A stretch of DNA of 7,039 bases from Pseudomonadota bacterium (GTDB taxonomy: Bacteria > Bdellovibrionota > Bacteriovoracia > Bacteriovoracales > Bacteriovoracaceae): NCBI GenBank assembly GCA_023432655.1, contig JAEYUK010000258.1, positions 1 through 7,039 of the forward strand, in the 5' to 3' direction. Position numbers and translations under genes: made by a program. Each line of letters starts with the position of its first letter. The first letter of the stretch is position 1. Below, piece by piece: positions 6,156-7,039 of this stretch. The notes beneath the pieces are model-generated. The model did no database searches. It saw nothing but the letters and a program-made list of their open reading frames with translations, and was not told the DNA's origin.

Positions 6156-7039
6156 CTACTTCACACGAAATAAGTCATCCATTAATGAATCTAGCATCAA
6201 AAATCCCAGCGATGTGAGTTTGATTTTACCTGCCTCTTCCACACAGTATCCCTGCTTTTGCCAACTTTCCATTAAGGAGTCTAGTTTCTCGGGAGCTTCC
6301 CACCCATCAGAGGTTCTGAGAGTTAAATAGGTCGCTTCCAAATCGAGTTCATCTTTTCCTAGCTCTTCAAGCTCCACTTCCGCCTGAGTCACTTTCCATT
6401 TATAACGGAGGGCCTTATTTTCACCGAGGGCAAAATAGCCCGTACCAGTAGGGCCCAGGGCCATGACCGACTCTCCTCTCCAGTATTTTAAATTATGGCG
6501 GGATTCAAAACCCGGGAGCGCAAAGTTTGAAACTTCGTAATGATGAAAGCCCTTACTTTTTAAGTACTCACTCACAAAAAGATACTCTTCACGAATGTAC
6601 TCATCATCCGGGAGATTTTGAGTATGCGGATATTTAGAACGAGCGTTTAGAATATAGAGGCTTATGTGCTTAGGAGAATACTTTAAGAGGAGATCAAGTT
6701 CGCTCTTAATATCCCGTTTATTTTCTTGCGAGAAAGGAATCCCCAAAAGAAAATCCAGCGAGTAATTCCAGTTGTCCTTTTTTAAGACTTCCAAAAAATT
6801 CAAACTATCATCTAGCGAATGAATCCGGTCCATGACTTTTAAAAAATGCGGATTAAGACTCTGCGTTCCGACGGAAATGCGGTTTAGCCCAATTTCCTTC
6901 CAGGCCGAAAGCATCTCAGGGGTCCAGGTGCCGGGATCAATTTCCATGGTAAATTCAGAGTTCTCAATTAGACCCTCTTTCAGAAAATGCTCTTTAAAGA
7001 AATCTGCCCCTACCGGCCCCCATAAGGATGGTGTTCCCC
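6156..7039 (-). CDS. hemW: HemW, radical-SAM heme chaperone (coproporphyrinogen III oxidase-like), 5' end outside window
   Basis: The minus-strand frame is open from the right edge of the window to TAG 6156-6158, about 294 residues of a family usually near 380. The N-terminal CxxxCxxC iron-sulfur motif would lie outside the window. The first visible residues, GTPSL, fit the family's GGGTPSL. They are followed by FTMEIDPGTWTPEMLSAWKE and NRISVGTQSLNPHFLKVMDRIHS, both typical HemW/HemN radical-SAM motifs (family EANPGTLTPE, NRLSIGVQSF and GRIHS). YEVSNFALPGFESRHNLKYW is the strongly conserved YEISNFARPGxESRHNLxYW. Residues from about LEATYLTLRTSDGW to the end form the winged-helix HemN_C domain. 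HemW proteins are thought to bind heme and insert it into respiratory enzymes and are often misannotated as oxygen-independent coproporphyrinogen oxidase. The ATG at 6945-6947 is internal, since homology continues upstream. The usual GAHS-type motif is altered here. No hrcA follows it. Confidence 0.92.
   Translation of the reverse strand, partial: GTPSLWGPVGADFFKEHFLKEGLIENSEFTMEIDPGTWTPEMLSAWKEIGLNRISVGTQSLNPHFLKVMDRIHSLDDSLNFLEVLKKDNWNYSLDFLLGIPFSQENKRDIKSELDLLLKYSPKHISLYILNARSKYPHTQNLPDDEYIREEYLFVSEYLKSKGFHHYEVSNFALPGFESRHNLKYWRGESVMALGPTGTGYFALGENKALRYKWKVTQAEVELEELGKDELDLEATYLTLRTSDGWEAPEKLDSLMESWQKQGYCVEEAGKIKLTSLGFLMLDSLMDDLFRVK

Overview
The window is a conserved housekeeping block. 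I see no sign of a mobile element, CRISPR array, RNA gene or phage-like region, and no undescribed multi-gene system. It carries a compact heat-shock chaperone cluster on the minus strand. Reading in the direction of transcription (right to left), the order is hemW (5' end cut off by the window edge), grpE, dnaK, dnaJ, then a 647-residue lipoprotein resembling the LpoA/LppC family of penicillin-binding-protein activators. At the left edge the 3' end of a plus-strand hypoxanthine phosphoribosyltransferase gene (hpt) converges on the lipoprotein gene with a 13-base gap.

Organism: the coding style, moderate base composition (roughly mid-40s % GC by eye), Shine-Dalgarno sites and an outer-membrane-type lipoprotein point to a Gram-negative bacterium. 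The LpoA-like lipoprotein beside the chaperone genes, and hemW next to grpE without hrcA, make me lean to Bdellovibrionota (Bdellovibrio/Bacteriovorax-like). This is inference from gene content and style and was not checked by a search.

Layout: 1-225 hpt 3' end (+); 239-2182 lipoprotein (-), with a good housekeeping-type promoter at 2213-2241; 2258-2282 hairpin ending the dnaJ transcript; 2292-3440 dnaJ (-); 3474-3500 strong intrinsic terminator between dnaK and dnaJ; 3525-5441 dnaK (-); 5474-6022 grpE (-); 6054-6082 heat-shock-sigma-like promoter before grpE; 6156-7039 hemW (-, partial). All intergenic gaps are under 140 bases.

How the genes work together: GrpE (nucleotide exchange factor), DnaK (Hsp70) and DnaJ (Hsp40) form one folding machine. 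grpE and dnaK are close enough to be one transcript (32-base gap, strong ribosome site). A perfect 9-bp terminator stem with a U-tract sits between dnaK and dnaJ, so dnaJ is either expressed by partial read-through or from a promoter I could not identify. The lipoprotein gene appears to be its own unit. The most useful observations are regulatory: the terminator inside the chaperone operon, a sigma-32-like promoter rather than a CIRCE element, and a short inverted repeat spanning that promoter and the grpE start codon.
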